Part shown: in pieces, positions 30,319 to 38,370 of the stretch
Numbering within the stretch: position 1 is the first letter of the stretch
Layout of the letters: each line of letters begins with the position of its first letter
NCBI RefSeq assembly: GCF_000737335.2
Contig: NZ_JMCC02000002.1
Location: 116,690-180,689 of the forward strand
Length of the DNA: 64,000 nucleotides
Direction of reading: 5' to 3'
Source of the DNA: Enhygromyxa salina
GTDB lineage: Bacteria > Myxococcota_A > Polyangia > Nannocystales > Nannocystaceae
Notes under the pieces: model-generated
Databases searched by the model: none
What the model was told of the DNA's origin: nothing
What the model saw: only the letters and a program-made list of their open reading frames with translations
Position numbers and translations under genes: made by a program

Positions 30319-31080
30319 TCAATGGATCTCGAAGCTGCTCGCGAGCGCCGGTCGAGCCATGGCCTCGGCGAGCAATCGCGCGACCATGAGCGAGTGCCCA
30401 CGTCCTGACCGGGTCGCGTCGCGCAAGTCGGCGTCGGCCAGCAAGATCCGCGCGGCGACCCCCGACGCGCGCGCGGCCGCGACCGAGGTCGACGCCCGGC
30501 TCACTACGCGACCACCGGGGGCGGGGCCTTCGATGTCTGCGCCAGCGAATCGCACATCCATTCCAGCGCAGTCGCTGGTCGCCACCACACCCGGCCCGGC
30601 CGCCAGGCCGACACCGAGCACGCTTGGCAGCCGCGCGGGCAGCAGCGCGCAGGTTCGAAACACCCGTGGGTCATCGCCGTCAAGGCGCTCGCGGCACAGT
30701 TGGTTGCCGACCGGCGCGATGACCAACGCCGTCTCGGCGCAGGTGTGAACGGCGAGCTCGAGCGCCGCCGTTGAGCACGGGGCACCGAGCCCAATCGAGA
30801 TCAGCAGGGCACCTTCCTCACGCGCCCAACTCAACGCTTCGACGACATGGTCGGGCGCAGCAGTATCGTTGGCCCCGACGACCCGCGCGACGAGCAATCG
30901 CACGGGCTGACCCGCGAGCCGCGTGACTTGGCCGCAGTGGAAGGTGCCGTGGCCGCCCAGATCCTGCAGATCGTCCTCGCCCGTGAAGTCTCGACGCACG
31001 ACCGACGCCGCGAGGTCGTGAGCCATGAACCATGGGTGCGCGAGGTCAACCCCGCTGTCGATGATCGCAACGGTGATCAC
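30319..31080 (-). CDS. Small subtilisin-like (S8) peptidase
   Basis: The product is 253 aa with a GTG start. The catalytic triad is present: Asp in AIIDSGVD (about residue 9), His in GGHGTFHCGQ (about 44), and Ser in RASTSVAAA (about 197, in place of the usual GTS). The oxyanion Asn lies in APVGNQ. The protein is shorter than secreted subtilisins and has no signal peptide or propeptide, as in the intracellular S8 peptidases attached to peptide-biosynthesis or regulatory clusters. A role in processing a peptide or protein encoded nearby is possible but not shown. It lies downstream of, and in the same direction as, the glycine-zipper protein. Confidence 0.8.
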   Translation of the reverse strand: MITVAIIDSGVDLAHPWFMAHDLAASVVRRDFTGEDDLQDLGGHGTFHCGQVTRLAGQPVRLLVARVVGANDTAAPDHVVEALSWAREEGALLISIGLGAPCSTAALELAVHTCAETALVIAPVGNQLCRERLDGDDPRVFRTCALLPARLPSVLGVGLAAGPGVVATSDCAGMDVRFAGADIEGPAPGGRVVSRASTSVAAARASGVAARILLADADLRDATRSGRGHSLMVARLLAEAMARPALASSFEIH

Positions 31081-31091
31081 GGTGATGCTAC

Positions 31092-31140
31092 GGGACAGGG
31101 ACAGGGACAGGGACAGGGGCGGGGGCGGGGTCGGGGGCGG
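31092..31140 (+). repeat. G-rich tandem tract (GGGACA)n/(GGGGC)n
   Basis: Four GGGACA units pass into GGGGCGGGGGCGGGG-type sequence between the glycine-zipper gene and the subtilase start. The plus strand could form G-quadruplexes. It sits where the subtilase leader or promoter should be. Confidence 0.7.
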
Positions 31141-31197
31141 CGCTCGGGGATCGGCGCGACCGACCCCCGAGCACGCAACCAGCTCGGCGACGCGAGC

Positions 31198-32313
31198 TCA
31201 GTTGAACAGCTCCCAATAGGTGTAGGTCCGGTAGCTGCCGCCGCTGCCGTTCCAGACCAACGCGTTGGTTGACGAGCGGGTGCGGCCGCCAAAGGTCGCG
31301 CGCGGACCCGCGTGGGTGAAGGTGAAGGTCTTGCTGCCAATCAGGTCATCCTCCCACAGTGTGGTGATCCAGCCGATCAGGTTGTCGACGACCCAACCGA
31401 CGACCCAGCCCGCGACGGCGCCAACGAGCGCGCCGAGGGGCCCGCCCACGGCAGCGCCGACACCCGCGGCGATCCCCGCGAGGTACTCTTTGACGCGGCT
31501 CTTTGCCTTGTTGTAGAGCTCGCCAATCCACGCCGGGAAGTCGCCCCAATCGCGCTCGACCATCGCCAGGGTGACGCGATAGACCTTCGGCCAATTGTCC
31601 CCACCCTCGAGCACGCTGAACGAGTGGACGTTCTTGTCGGGGTTGAAGTTCCTGTACTCGCCGGTGTCAAAGTCGTGGCTGACCGCGAACGCGCTGATCT
31701 TCTTGACGTCGCCGGTCTCGTCAACGCTGGTCCCGCCCATGTCGATCTCGTCGCTGCCCAGCCAGTCGGTGCCGGTCTCGTCGATGCAGTAGACCTTGTC
31801 GAGCATGAACTTGATGTTGCGGTACAGATAGTCCTGCTGCTGAAGATCGGTGGCCTTGACGGGCGAGAGCGGGACCGAGGGGTGGAACGCGATCCGGCCC
31901 TGCTGCTCGCTGATCTTCAGCAGGCGCCCGACGTCGGCGCGCATCTCGACCGGGGGGCGGACCTTGGCGAGCACGTTCCGGTCCGCCAGGTTGATGTCCG
32001 CAAAGCGTCCAAGCTCGCGGGCGCGGATCAGCTTGTTGCCATAGTCCCGCTCGAGCTGGTGGGCGGCGCGACCGCGAATGTCGCTTGGCACCACATCCAG
32101 GCGCTTGCGGATGACCTGTTCCCAGGAGTTGGGATCGTCCGGCAGGCTCATTCCCAGCCCAACTCGAAAGGTCGCAGCCTTGATCTCGCTGAGCATGTCA
32201 TTGGCGATCTTTAGCAATGACTTGTCGCTGAGCTCGACGCCGACCGTGTCAAAGCTATCGGCGGGAGCGAGCGAGGGGAGTTTGGTGATTTGAGGTAGTT
32301 TGGTGATTGGCAT
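31198..32313 (-). CDS. Unknown protein with glycine-zipper hydrophobic segment
   Basis: The product is 371 aa from the ATG at 32313, favoured by a promoter-like sequence whose transcription start would fall near 32355, inside a longer reading. The N-terminal half is helical and soluble. The middle contains VYCIDETGTDWLGSDEIDMG, a motif seen in several uncharacterised secreted bacterial proteins, followed by beta-rich sequence. At about 270-315 lies a glycine-zipper-like stretch, AGIAAGVGAAVGGPLGALVG then AVAGWVVGWVVDNLIGW, of the kind that inserts into or oligomerises in membranes. The C-terminus is Gly/Thr/Tyr-rich. No signal peptide. A membrane-active or effector role is possible, but this is inference. 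Confidence 0.6.
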   Translation of the reverse strand: MPITKLPQITKLPSLAPADSFDTVGVELSDKSLLKIANDMLSEIKAATFRVGLGMSLPDDPNSWEQVIRKRLDVVPSDIRGRAAHQLERDYGNKLIRARELGRFADINLADRNVLAKVRPPVEMRADVGRLLKISEQQGRIAFHPSVPLSPVKATDLQQQDYLYRNIKFMLDKVYCIDETGTDWLGSDEIDMGGTSVDETGDVKKISAFAVSHDFDTGEYRNFNPDKNVHSFSVLEGGDNWPKVYRVTLAMVERDWGDFPAWIGELYNKAKSRVKEYLAGIAAGVGAAVGGPLGALVGAVAGWVVGWVVDNLIGWITTLWEDDLIGSKTFTFTHAGPRATFGGRTRSSTNALVWNGSGGSYRTYTYWELFN

Positions 32314-32361
32314 CTGAGTTGTCACGCCGCGCGTGAAAATGTGCGATCGGCGGGTGAACAA

Positions 32362-32389
32362 ACTATTCGCGGAGGTGCCGCGCCGTCAA
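32362..32389 (-). promoter_or_regulatory. Sigma-70-like promoter for the glycine-zipper protein
   Basis: On the minus strand TTGACG (32389-32384) is followed after 16 bases by AATAGT (32367-32362). The predicted start of transcription near 32355 leaves a leader of about 40 bases before the ATG at 32313. The rest of the gap to 32653 is less GC-rich and holds no gene I can see. Confidence 0.4.
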
Positions 32390-32653
32390 CAATGTAACGC
32401 CACGCTGGCTCGTTCTGTTATGATAGTTTTTGCACACACCTTTGGGGTGGCACTATAGTTGGATCCGCGCCCAAGCGGCCGAAAAGCACAACTCCTTGGT
32501 CAGCTCGAATACGCGAAGATCTAGATATCATTCTGCGGTCGGGGACCAAACCCACCGGCTGACGTGGGCATGCACCGGCCGCGCAGGCCGACCCGCGGGC
32601 GAGCCGACCTGCGACAGCGTCAGGTGTGTTGAAGGATCACACCTCCCTCGATC

Positions 32654-34222
32654 TCAGGCGTAGCTCGCGACGACCCGCTCTGCGATCCACTCTGCGACCG
32701 CGCTGATCGTCATGGCCGGGTGGCTGCCGATCGCGGTGGGGATGACCGAGCCGTCAGCGACGTAGAGCCCCGCGTGTCCGTGCACTTGTCCGTCGATCCC
32801 GACCACGCCCTCGTCTGCGGAGTTCGAGAGCGCGCAGCCGCCCAAGTTGTGGACTGTCAGGATCCGCCCAAACAGATCCCAGGTCGCCAAGTTGCCGTAG
32901 GTGCCGCCGTACTGGTTGGCCAGCCGCTGCATCTCGCGCTGCTGGGCCGCCACGAGTGCGCGGTTTTCTTGCTCGTAGGCCCACACGACATCGAGCTTGC
33001 CGCGGCGCAGCACGACCCGGCCGCCGCCGTTGTCTTGCCCGATCGCAAACACCGTCGTGAACCGCGACGCTGGCCCGGCGCCCTTGCCGGGTCGGCGCAG
33101 CGGCTTGTTCAGCAAGCCGGTCTTCATGGCCAAGGGCAGCAGCTGCGGCAGCTTGCGATACAGCCGCTCCGAGACCAGGCGCATGAACGAGTTGGGCGGG
33201 GGCTGCCCGAGCGAGGCGAGCACCTGCATGACTGGCTCGTTGAAGGTTGGCGTGGCGATTGCGAAGCCCGGGTCTTGGTCAAAGCACCACATCACCGAGG
33301 TCACGTCGGGCCCGACCCACGGCTCGAGGCTTGTCGCGGCGTTTTGGATGTTGCCCAGAAAGTCGCCGTTGCCGGAGTAGCCGTAGCCAAGCCGCGCAGA
33401 CAGCTTGGGCAGGGTCTTGGTCACGTCGCGGCTGCGCAGCAGGATCTCGTTGGAGCCCAGGGTCCCGGCCGCGACGATCACCCGCGCCCCGGTGACCACG
33501 CTGCGATCGCCGGTGCGGGTGTCCTCGTAGTGGACATCCCAGCCGCCGCCGGGGTGCGGCGCGATGTGACTGACGTTGGCGTGGGTCGCCAGCTCGGCGC
33601 CCAGGTCCTGGGCCTTGGCGAGGTAGGTGAAGTCGAGGGTGTTCTTGGCCCCGTGGGGACACCCAAATTCGCACTCGGCACACAGCTGACAGGTCTTGCG
33701 ACCCTTGCCTGCGCCAAACACCTGGTTCCAGCTGACGGCCTGGGGCGTGTCGAATTGTTCGCGGCCCATCGCGTCTGCAGCTTTGACGAAGGCGTCGCGC
33801 TTGGGCAGGCGCAGCTGCGTGGGCACCGGCTCGACCCCCAGCGCCTCGCTGACCTTGTCGTAGTAGCTGCCCAGCGTGTCCAGGTTGAACGCCTTGGGCC
33901 AGCGGGGATCCTTGAAGATCCGCGCCTGTGGCCGGTAGTGAATGCTGGCGTAGATCAGCGAGCCACCGCCAAGGCCCGCGGCGGTGATCGAGGCCACGCC
34001 AGACATGAAGCGCAGCTCGTACAGCCCTTGCGAGGCGCGCTTGTCTGGGTAGCGCCACAGCAGCGCGTTGGTGTCTTGCACGTCGCGCGGGAACTGTTTG
34101 GGCGGGTAGCGTCGGCCACGCTCGAGCACCAGCACGGAGCGTCCAGCCTCGGCCAGACGCAGCGCGTTGATCGATCCGCCAAAGCCCGAGCCAATGATCA
34201 CGGCGTCATGGTGTTTGGACAT
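32654..34222 (-). CDS. GMC-family oxidoreductase (cholesterol-oxidase-like)
   Basis: The product is 522 aa. The FAD-binding Rossmann start is DAVIIGSGFGGSINALRLAE (about 6-25) with LVLERGRRYP. Further GMC marks are GLGGGSLIYASIHY (about 84-97), the Cys cluster CQLCAECEFGCPHGAKN (about 175-191), GARVIVAAGTLGSNEILLRS, and the C-terminal VHNLGGCALSN with ADGSVIPTAIGSHPAMTISA that closes the flavin site. The His of VHNLGGC is the catalytic base position. Members oxidise sterol or other alcohols. Its ATG overlaps the stop of the upstream fusion gene by one base (TAATG), so both are translated together. No signal peptide is visible. Confidence 0.9.
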   Translation of the reverse strand: MSKHHDAVIIGSGFGGSINALRLAEAGRSVLVLERGRRYPPKQFPRDVQDTNALLWRYPDKRASQGLYELRFMSGVASITAAGLGGGSLIYASIHYRPQARIFKDPRWPKAFNLDTLGSYYDKVSEALGVEPVPTQLRLPKRDAFVKAADAMGREQFDTPQAVSWNQVFGAGKGRKTCQLCAECEFGCPHGAKNTLDFTYLAKAQDLGAELATHANVSHIAPHPGGGWDVHYEDTRTGDRSVVTGARVIVAAGTLGSNEILLRSRDVTKTLPKLSARLGYGYSGNGDFLGNIQNAATSLEPWVGPDVTSVMWCFDQDPGFAIATPTFNEPVMQVLASLGQPPPNSFMRLVSERLYRKLPQLLPLAMKTGLLNKPLRRPGKGAGPASRFTTVFAIGQDNGGGRVVLRRGKLDVVWAYEQENRALVAAQQREMQRLANQYGGTYGNLATWDLFGRILTVHNLGGCALSNSADEGVVGIDGQVHGHAGLYVADGSVIPTAIGSHPAMTISAVAEWIAERVVASYA

Positions 34223-37200
34223 TAGAGGTTGGCCTCGAGGTGCGCGAGAATGCTCGGGTAGACCTCGGTCACCGCGCGCTCGCCAAAGATGCAGTCAATG
34301 TGGCCAAAGTCGGGGATCACCACGTGCGAATAGAGGTCGGGGTTGTTGTGCTCGCGCAGCCACGCCACGGTCTTCTTGGTCCCGGTTGGCAAGTAACACG
34401 CGTTCTCGGCCCCATGAATGATGCGAAGCGGGATCGCTAGATTCTCGGGGTGCTCGAAGTATACGTCGCGGCCCTCGGCGTCGACGATGCGCCGGGCCCG
34501 AACCATGCTGGCGAGCTGCTCGAAGGCCGACACGCTGGCCACGCCAAACAGCTCGTGCAGGGTCTCGTGGGTCGCAACATTGAGCTGGTCGTGCTCGTAG
34601 AGCAGCGAGTACATGAAGGTGATCCGGTGGCAGGTGGCGCTCGCGCACCGCTCCTCGGCTTGCAGCGGGTACAGCTCGAGGGCCTTGTCGTAGAGCTTCT
34701 CGAACCACCGGGCGTCGGAGTCGGTGTACGCGGTCAGCGACTGCACACCGAGCGCGTCGAGGGCCTTGGGCAGATGCAGCCCCGACTTGAGGCGGACCAG
34801 GCCGGCGGCCTCGATGTGGGCCGCCGTCTGCGAGGCCACGGCCGCGCGCACACCCGTGAGCGCGCCGCTGAGCATGGACATGAAGAACACCGTCGAGCCG
34901 AAGCAGTGCACGACCATCTGCACGCTTGGGGCCCCGGTCACGCGCTGAACCTTGGCGACGGCCTGTGGAAAGTCGATCTGCGCCATCACGTCGGCGCTGG
35001 CCTGCTGCGCCGACGCGGCCAGCTCGATGCTGGCGCGGTAGTCGAGCAGCCACACGTCGTAGCCGTGGGCGTACAGATATTCGACGAGGTTGGTGTCGAT
35101 CGTGTCGACCGTGAAGATCCGGCTGGAGACCCCCAGCCCGTGGGCCAGGATCACCGGGCCTTTGCCGCCGCCGCGATAGCGGGTCAGGCACAGCTGGACC
35201 TCGTCGCTGGTGAAGAAATAGTGGACCTCGGGCGGGCCCGTACGCAGCGGCCTTCGCTCTCGCGGTGGCGCGGTTGGATCGAACACGCTTGGCCGCGCGA
35301 ACACGTCGGCGTAGGTGTCAAACAGCTTGCCGGCGAAGAACCGACCAAACCGGGTCTTGGCCCGCAGGCGCTCGATGGCGTCCTTGGTGCCGGTGACCTC
35401 CATGGTTGTCAGCTGCTTGGCAAAATCCGCGGCCTCGATGCGAAGCAGCCCGCGAGACAGCTGGGGTTGCGCGTGGGTCTGGCCGTCGGCGTTGGGGAGC
35501 TCGGTCAGATCCACCAGCAGCGTGGTCGTGTCGCCCCACAGATCCGGCCCGCGATCGTCGTGCACATACTTGACCCCACGAAATGCCCAGCGGCGGCCGT
35601 CGTTGGCGGTCAGCTGCATTGTGTAGATCATGTTGGTGGTGTCCAGGTGATCTGGATCGCTCGAGAGCAGCGCGAACTGACCCTCCGACACTTGCAAGGG
35701 TCGCGGCGAGAGCCACGGGGCCTCGACCACGCCGTCGAGGATCATGCGCTTGCCTGGGTCGCGCAGCGTCGCGTCGAGGTCCTCGGTCAGCAGCGTGAGC
35801 ACGAACGCGAAGTTGTTGGCGGCGCGCTTGCCCTGATCGTGGGCTGCGTGGTGCGTGGTGTCGGGGCTGGCGGGCGCCAGGAAGCCGGCCATGCGCTCGG
35901 TGAACGAGATCCCGATCCCGGCCGGCGGCGCTGGCTGGCGCGGTGGCACCGGGCGGTGATGAAGGTCGTAGTTGATCTGCCAGCCGTGCGCTTCGGCGAG
36001 CAGCGCGACGCTGCGCTCGGCCACGGCGCAGATCGTCAGCAGCGGGTTCACGCCCAGGGCTGTGGGGATCACCGCGCCATCGGCAACGTACAGGTTGGGG
36101 TGAACCTCTGCGCCCGTCGGGCCGCGAAACACTTGGCCTTTGTGGTTGGTCACGCCCACGCTGGCGTCGTCGCCCATCGAGCAGCCGCCCAGCGGATGCA
36201 CGGTGATCAGCGAGGACTGCAGGTGGTTGCTCCACAGCGGGTTGGGCACGTAGGTGCCGCCCAGAGCCGCCGTGGCTGCGAACATGCGCTTGTTGAGCGC
36301 AGCGATGATCGGCTCGCGCTCGGCCTGCGGCCAGTCGATCCGCAGCCGCTCGCGCTCGTCGAGGCGCAGGCGGCCGTCGCTGCTGTCGACCGCCATGCCC
36401 AGGTAGGTCTGCGTGTTGGCGATGGCTCCGTAGCGCGCGCCCCCAGGGAGCCGGCTACGTAGCTCTCGCTGGGCCTCGGAGATCGAGTCGATCGCGCCGG
36501 GATCCGTGTCCTGGCCAAACACAGCGGCGGCATAGCTGAACGCGGCGGGATAGATCGCATCGATCGCGCCGGGCAGCACCGCCTCTTCGATCACGAATTG
36601 TTGGTCGAGCGGTCGCGGGGGGATGCGGCCGTCGATCGCAGCGGTGATGGTGGGTCCAATGGGGCGCTCGGGGTCGACCGCGCGCCGGCCAGCGCCGACG
36701 GCGTTGATCCGCACGTCGTTGTTGTAGCCAAACCCGATCACATCGGCGTTGCCGCTAAAGCCGTGGCCCAGCCGCGAAGAGGTGGGGAGCCCCGCGGCAC
36801 GCGAGCGCAGCAGGATCCGCGTCGAGCCCAAGGTGCCGGCCGCGAGCACCACGATCTGCGCGAGCACGACCCGCTCACCGTCGCGCTGGAACGCCTCGGT
36901 GCCGCGCCCGAGCGGCGTGTAGTGGACCGCCCACAGCCCGTCTTTGCGGGCCTCCACGCGCGAGACCTCGACCTCGCAAAACAGCTCCGCGCCGTGGTTC
37001 CACGCGTCGGGGAGGTAGGTCGTTGCGACCGTGTTCTTGGCGCCGTGGTTGCAGCCGGTCACGCAGTCACCACACAGGGCGCACTTGGATTGCTCTACAC
37101 CGAAGGGATTGGTGTGATCACGGAACGAGACGGCGATCGGGACCCGAGTCAGCTTCTCGCCCATCTGCTTGGCCGAGCGCGCGTGGGCCTCGAGCTTGGG

Positions 37201-37677
37201 CAGGGTTGGCCAGTCAGTGGGGTAGGGGCTGGGCGCCAGCATCTCGCGGGTGCGCGCGTAGCCTTGGCGCAGGCGCGCGTGGTGGTCCTCGCCGATCTCC
37301 GCCGGCCACGCGGGCAGCTCGAACACCTTGGGATCGGCCTCGAGCGCGACGTTGGCGTTGATCAGCGAGGTCCCCCCAAGCCCGCAGCCGGTCAGCACAT
37401 TGAACTCTGGCTCGACGTGCCAATCGAACAGCGCGAGCTTGGAGCCGAGCCGGCCCTTGGGGAGGGTGGGGCCCGACACTTGCGTGGCTTTTGCGGCCTC
37501 GAGCTCGGTGTTGGGGAACTCGCCTTGCAGGTACTCGCGGCCGCGCTCGAGCACGCAGACCTGCTGGCCAGCGCGCGCGAGCCGGGACGCCGCGATGCCA
37601 CCGCCGTAGCCGCTGCCGACGACGACGACGGTGTACTGCTGTTTGAGTTCGCTTAGCTTGGACGCGAGCCTCGCCAT
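34222..37677 (-). CDS. GMC oxidoreductase fused to an alpha/beta hydrolase
   Basis: The product is 1151 aa from the ATG at 37677; the frame is open further upstream but that part is intergenic repeat sequence. Residues about 15-545 are a GMC oxidoreductase (VVVVGSGYGGGIAASRLARA, GLGGTSLINANVAL, KCALCGDCVTGCNHGAKN, VHPLGGCSMG, ADGAVIPTALGVNPLLTICA). A connecting region of about 250 residues follows. From about 830 lies an alpha/beta hydrolase (GPVILAHGLGVSSRIF, VWLLDYRAS, HCFGS, LRIIHGAENACYLP, VIPDFGHIDCIFG). The nucleophile elbow reads HCFGS, so Cys925 stands where Ser is usual. The architecture suggests oxidation and hydrolysis of a sterol or lipid substrate in one polypeptide. The second GMC gene is translationally coupled. 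Confidence 0.85.
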   Translation of the reverse strand: MARLASKLSELKQQYTVVVVGSGYGGGIAASRLARAGQQVCVLERGREYLQGEFPNTELEAAKATQVSGPTLPKGRLGSKLALFDWHVEPEFNVLTGCGLGGTSLINANVALEADPKVFELPAWPAEIGEDHHARLRQGYARTREMLAPSPYPTDWPTLPKLEAHARSAKQMGEKLTRVPIAVSFRDHTNPFGVEQSKCALCGDCVTGCNHGAKNTVATTYLPDAWNHGAELFCEVEVSRVEARKDGLWAVHYTPLGRGTEAFQRDGERVVLAQIVVLAAGTLGSTRILLRSRAAGLPTSSRLGHGFSGNADVIGFGYNNDVRINAVGAGRRAVDPERPIGPTITAAIDGRIPPRPLDQQFVIEEAVLPGAIDAIYPAAFSYAAAVFGQDTDPGAIDSISEAQRELRSRLPGGARYGAIANTQTYLGMAVDSSDGRLRLDERERLRIDWPQAEREPIIAALNKRMFAATAALGGTYVPNPLWSNHLQSSLITVHPLGGCSMGDDASVGVTNHKGQVFRGPTGAEVHPNLYVADGAVIPTALGVNPLLTICAVAERSVALLAEAHGWQINYDLHHRPVPPRQPAPPAGIGISFTERMAGFLAPASPDTTHHAAHDQGKRAANNFAFVLTLLTEDLDATLRDPGKRMILDGVVEAPWLSPRPLQVSEGQFALLSSDPDHLDTTNMIYTMQLTANDGRRWAFRGVKYVHDDRGPDLWGDTTTLLVDLTELPNADGQTHAQPQLSRGLLRIEAADFAKQLTTMEVTGTKDAIERLRAKTRFGRFFAGKLFDTYADVFARPSVFDPTAPPRERRPLRTGPPEVHYFFTSDEVQLCLTRYRGGGKGPVILAHGLGVSSRIFTVDTIDTNLVEYLYAHGYDVWLLDYRASIELAASAQQASADVMAQIDFPQAVAKVQRVTGAPSVQMVVHCFGSTVFFMSMLSGALTGVRAAVASQTAAHIEAAGLVRLKSGLHLPKALDALGVQSLTAYTDSDARWFEKLYDKALELYPLQAEERCASATCHRITFMYSLLYEHDQLNVATHETLHELFGVASVSAFEQLASMVRARRIVDAEGRDVYFEHPENLAIPLRIIHGAENACYLPTGTKKTVAWLREHNNPDLYSHVVIPDFGHIDCIFGERAVTEVYPSILAHLEANL

Positions 37678-37704
37678 GAGGGCGCCAGGATACTCGTTAT
37701 CTAT

Positions 37705-37738
37705 TACCCCCACAGAGACCTTGGACTTCGCCGACTGC
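37705..37738 (+). repeat. Dispersed intergenic repeat, partial copy 1
   Basis: TACCCCCACAGAGACC followed by GGACTTCGCCGACTGC matches the first third of the two copies downstream at 37748 and 37903 and, less closely, those at 57.2-57.5 kb. Confidence 0.55.
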
Positions 37739-37747
37739 GTCTGCTTT

Positions 37748-37850
37748 GGACCCCCACATCGACCGTAGACTTCGCCGACTGCAGCCGCTGACGCGTCTGG
37801 TCGCTTCGCTCCTCGGGGGCGTTTGTTCGCTATCGCATGTGTGGCCCCCT
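37748..37850 (+). repeat. Dispersed intergenic repeat, copy 2
   Basis: It shares an ordered set of blocks with the 57-kb repeats: GGACCCCCAC, then GACTTCGC..CTGC, then TCGCTTCGCTC, then GTTTGTTCGC, ending GCATGTGTGGCCCCCT. It lies upstream of the GMC-fusion gene. Confidence 0.65.
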
Positions 37851-37902
37851 TGTATGATGCAGGTGGGAGGGGGCTCGGGGTGCTATGGGCGGGTTGCCTG
37901 GG

Positions 37903-37995
37903 GAACCCCACGGAGACCTCGACTTCGCCGACTGCCGCCGGTGGCGCGGCTTGGCGCTTCGGTCGGGGGGCTGTTCGCGTGGGCATGTGTGGCCG
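37903..37995 (+). repeat. Dispersed intergenic repeat, copy 3
   Basis: AACCCCACGGAGACC, GACTTCGCCGACTGC, GCGCTTCGGTCGG, CTGTTCGCGTGG and GCATGTGTGGCC occur in the same order as in copy 2; more diverged at the 3' end. Confidence 0.6.
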
Positions 37996-37999
37996 CCGG

Positions 38000-38257
38000 T
38001 CACGCGTTCCGGGGTGGGTCATCGTTGTCGAGGGGGGCGCTTGGCTCGAGTGGGAGTGGGTCGCTGGCCTCTTGTTGGGCTGCGTCGGCTCGCGCTTCGT
38101 CGCCGTCGCCGGTTGGGCCGCCGTCCCCCGGGTCCCCATCGCCGTCGCCAGTCTCCGAGTTGCCGTTCCGTCGCTGTCGCCCGGGGCATCGAAGGCCGTG
38201 TCCGGGACCGGCCAGGCACGACGCGACCAACCAAGTCTTTGTATTTAGGTAGGTCAT
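38000..38257 (-). CDS. Possible small or truncated lipoprotein
   Basis: A minus-strand frame of 85 codons starts MTYLNTKTWLVASC, has a lipobox-like VASC at 11-14 and then a Gly-Asp linker (ETGDGDGDPGDGGPTGDGDE) before an Ala/Pro-rich end. This is the beginning of a typical lipoprotein of this organism without its mature domain, and the leader is unusually short. It is either a very small surface lipoprotein or the 5' remnant of a larger gene broken by the adjacent repeats. It is divergent from the ferritin-like lipoprotein gene. Confidence 0.35.
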   Translation of the reverse strand: MTYLNTKTWLVASCLAGPGHGLRCPGRQRRNGNSETGDGDGDPGDGGPTGDGDEARADAAQQEASDPLPLEPSAPLDNDDPPRNA

Positions 38258-38370
38258 GGACACAGTGTTGGCGACCCGGGCGACAGCCGACAGGAAAGCT
38301 CTGGCTTGCTCGAGCCCCAGGCCGGACGGGGAAGGTGCTCGTCGGTCGCGGGACGTGATAGAACCGAAGC

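Noticed and set aside
32720..34225. Plus-strand frame of about 500 codons opposite the GMC gene
   Set aside because: Shadow of a well-supported GMC oxidoreductase on the minus strand.
34450..37656. Two long plus-strand frames opposite the GMC-hydrolase fusion
   Set aside because: No recognisable motifs; the minus strand carries complete GMC and hydrolase signatures.
37678..38139. N-terminal extension of the GMC fusion
   Set aside because: The added 154 codons translate intergenic repeat sequence with no conserved pattern.
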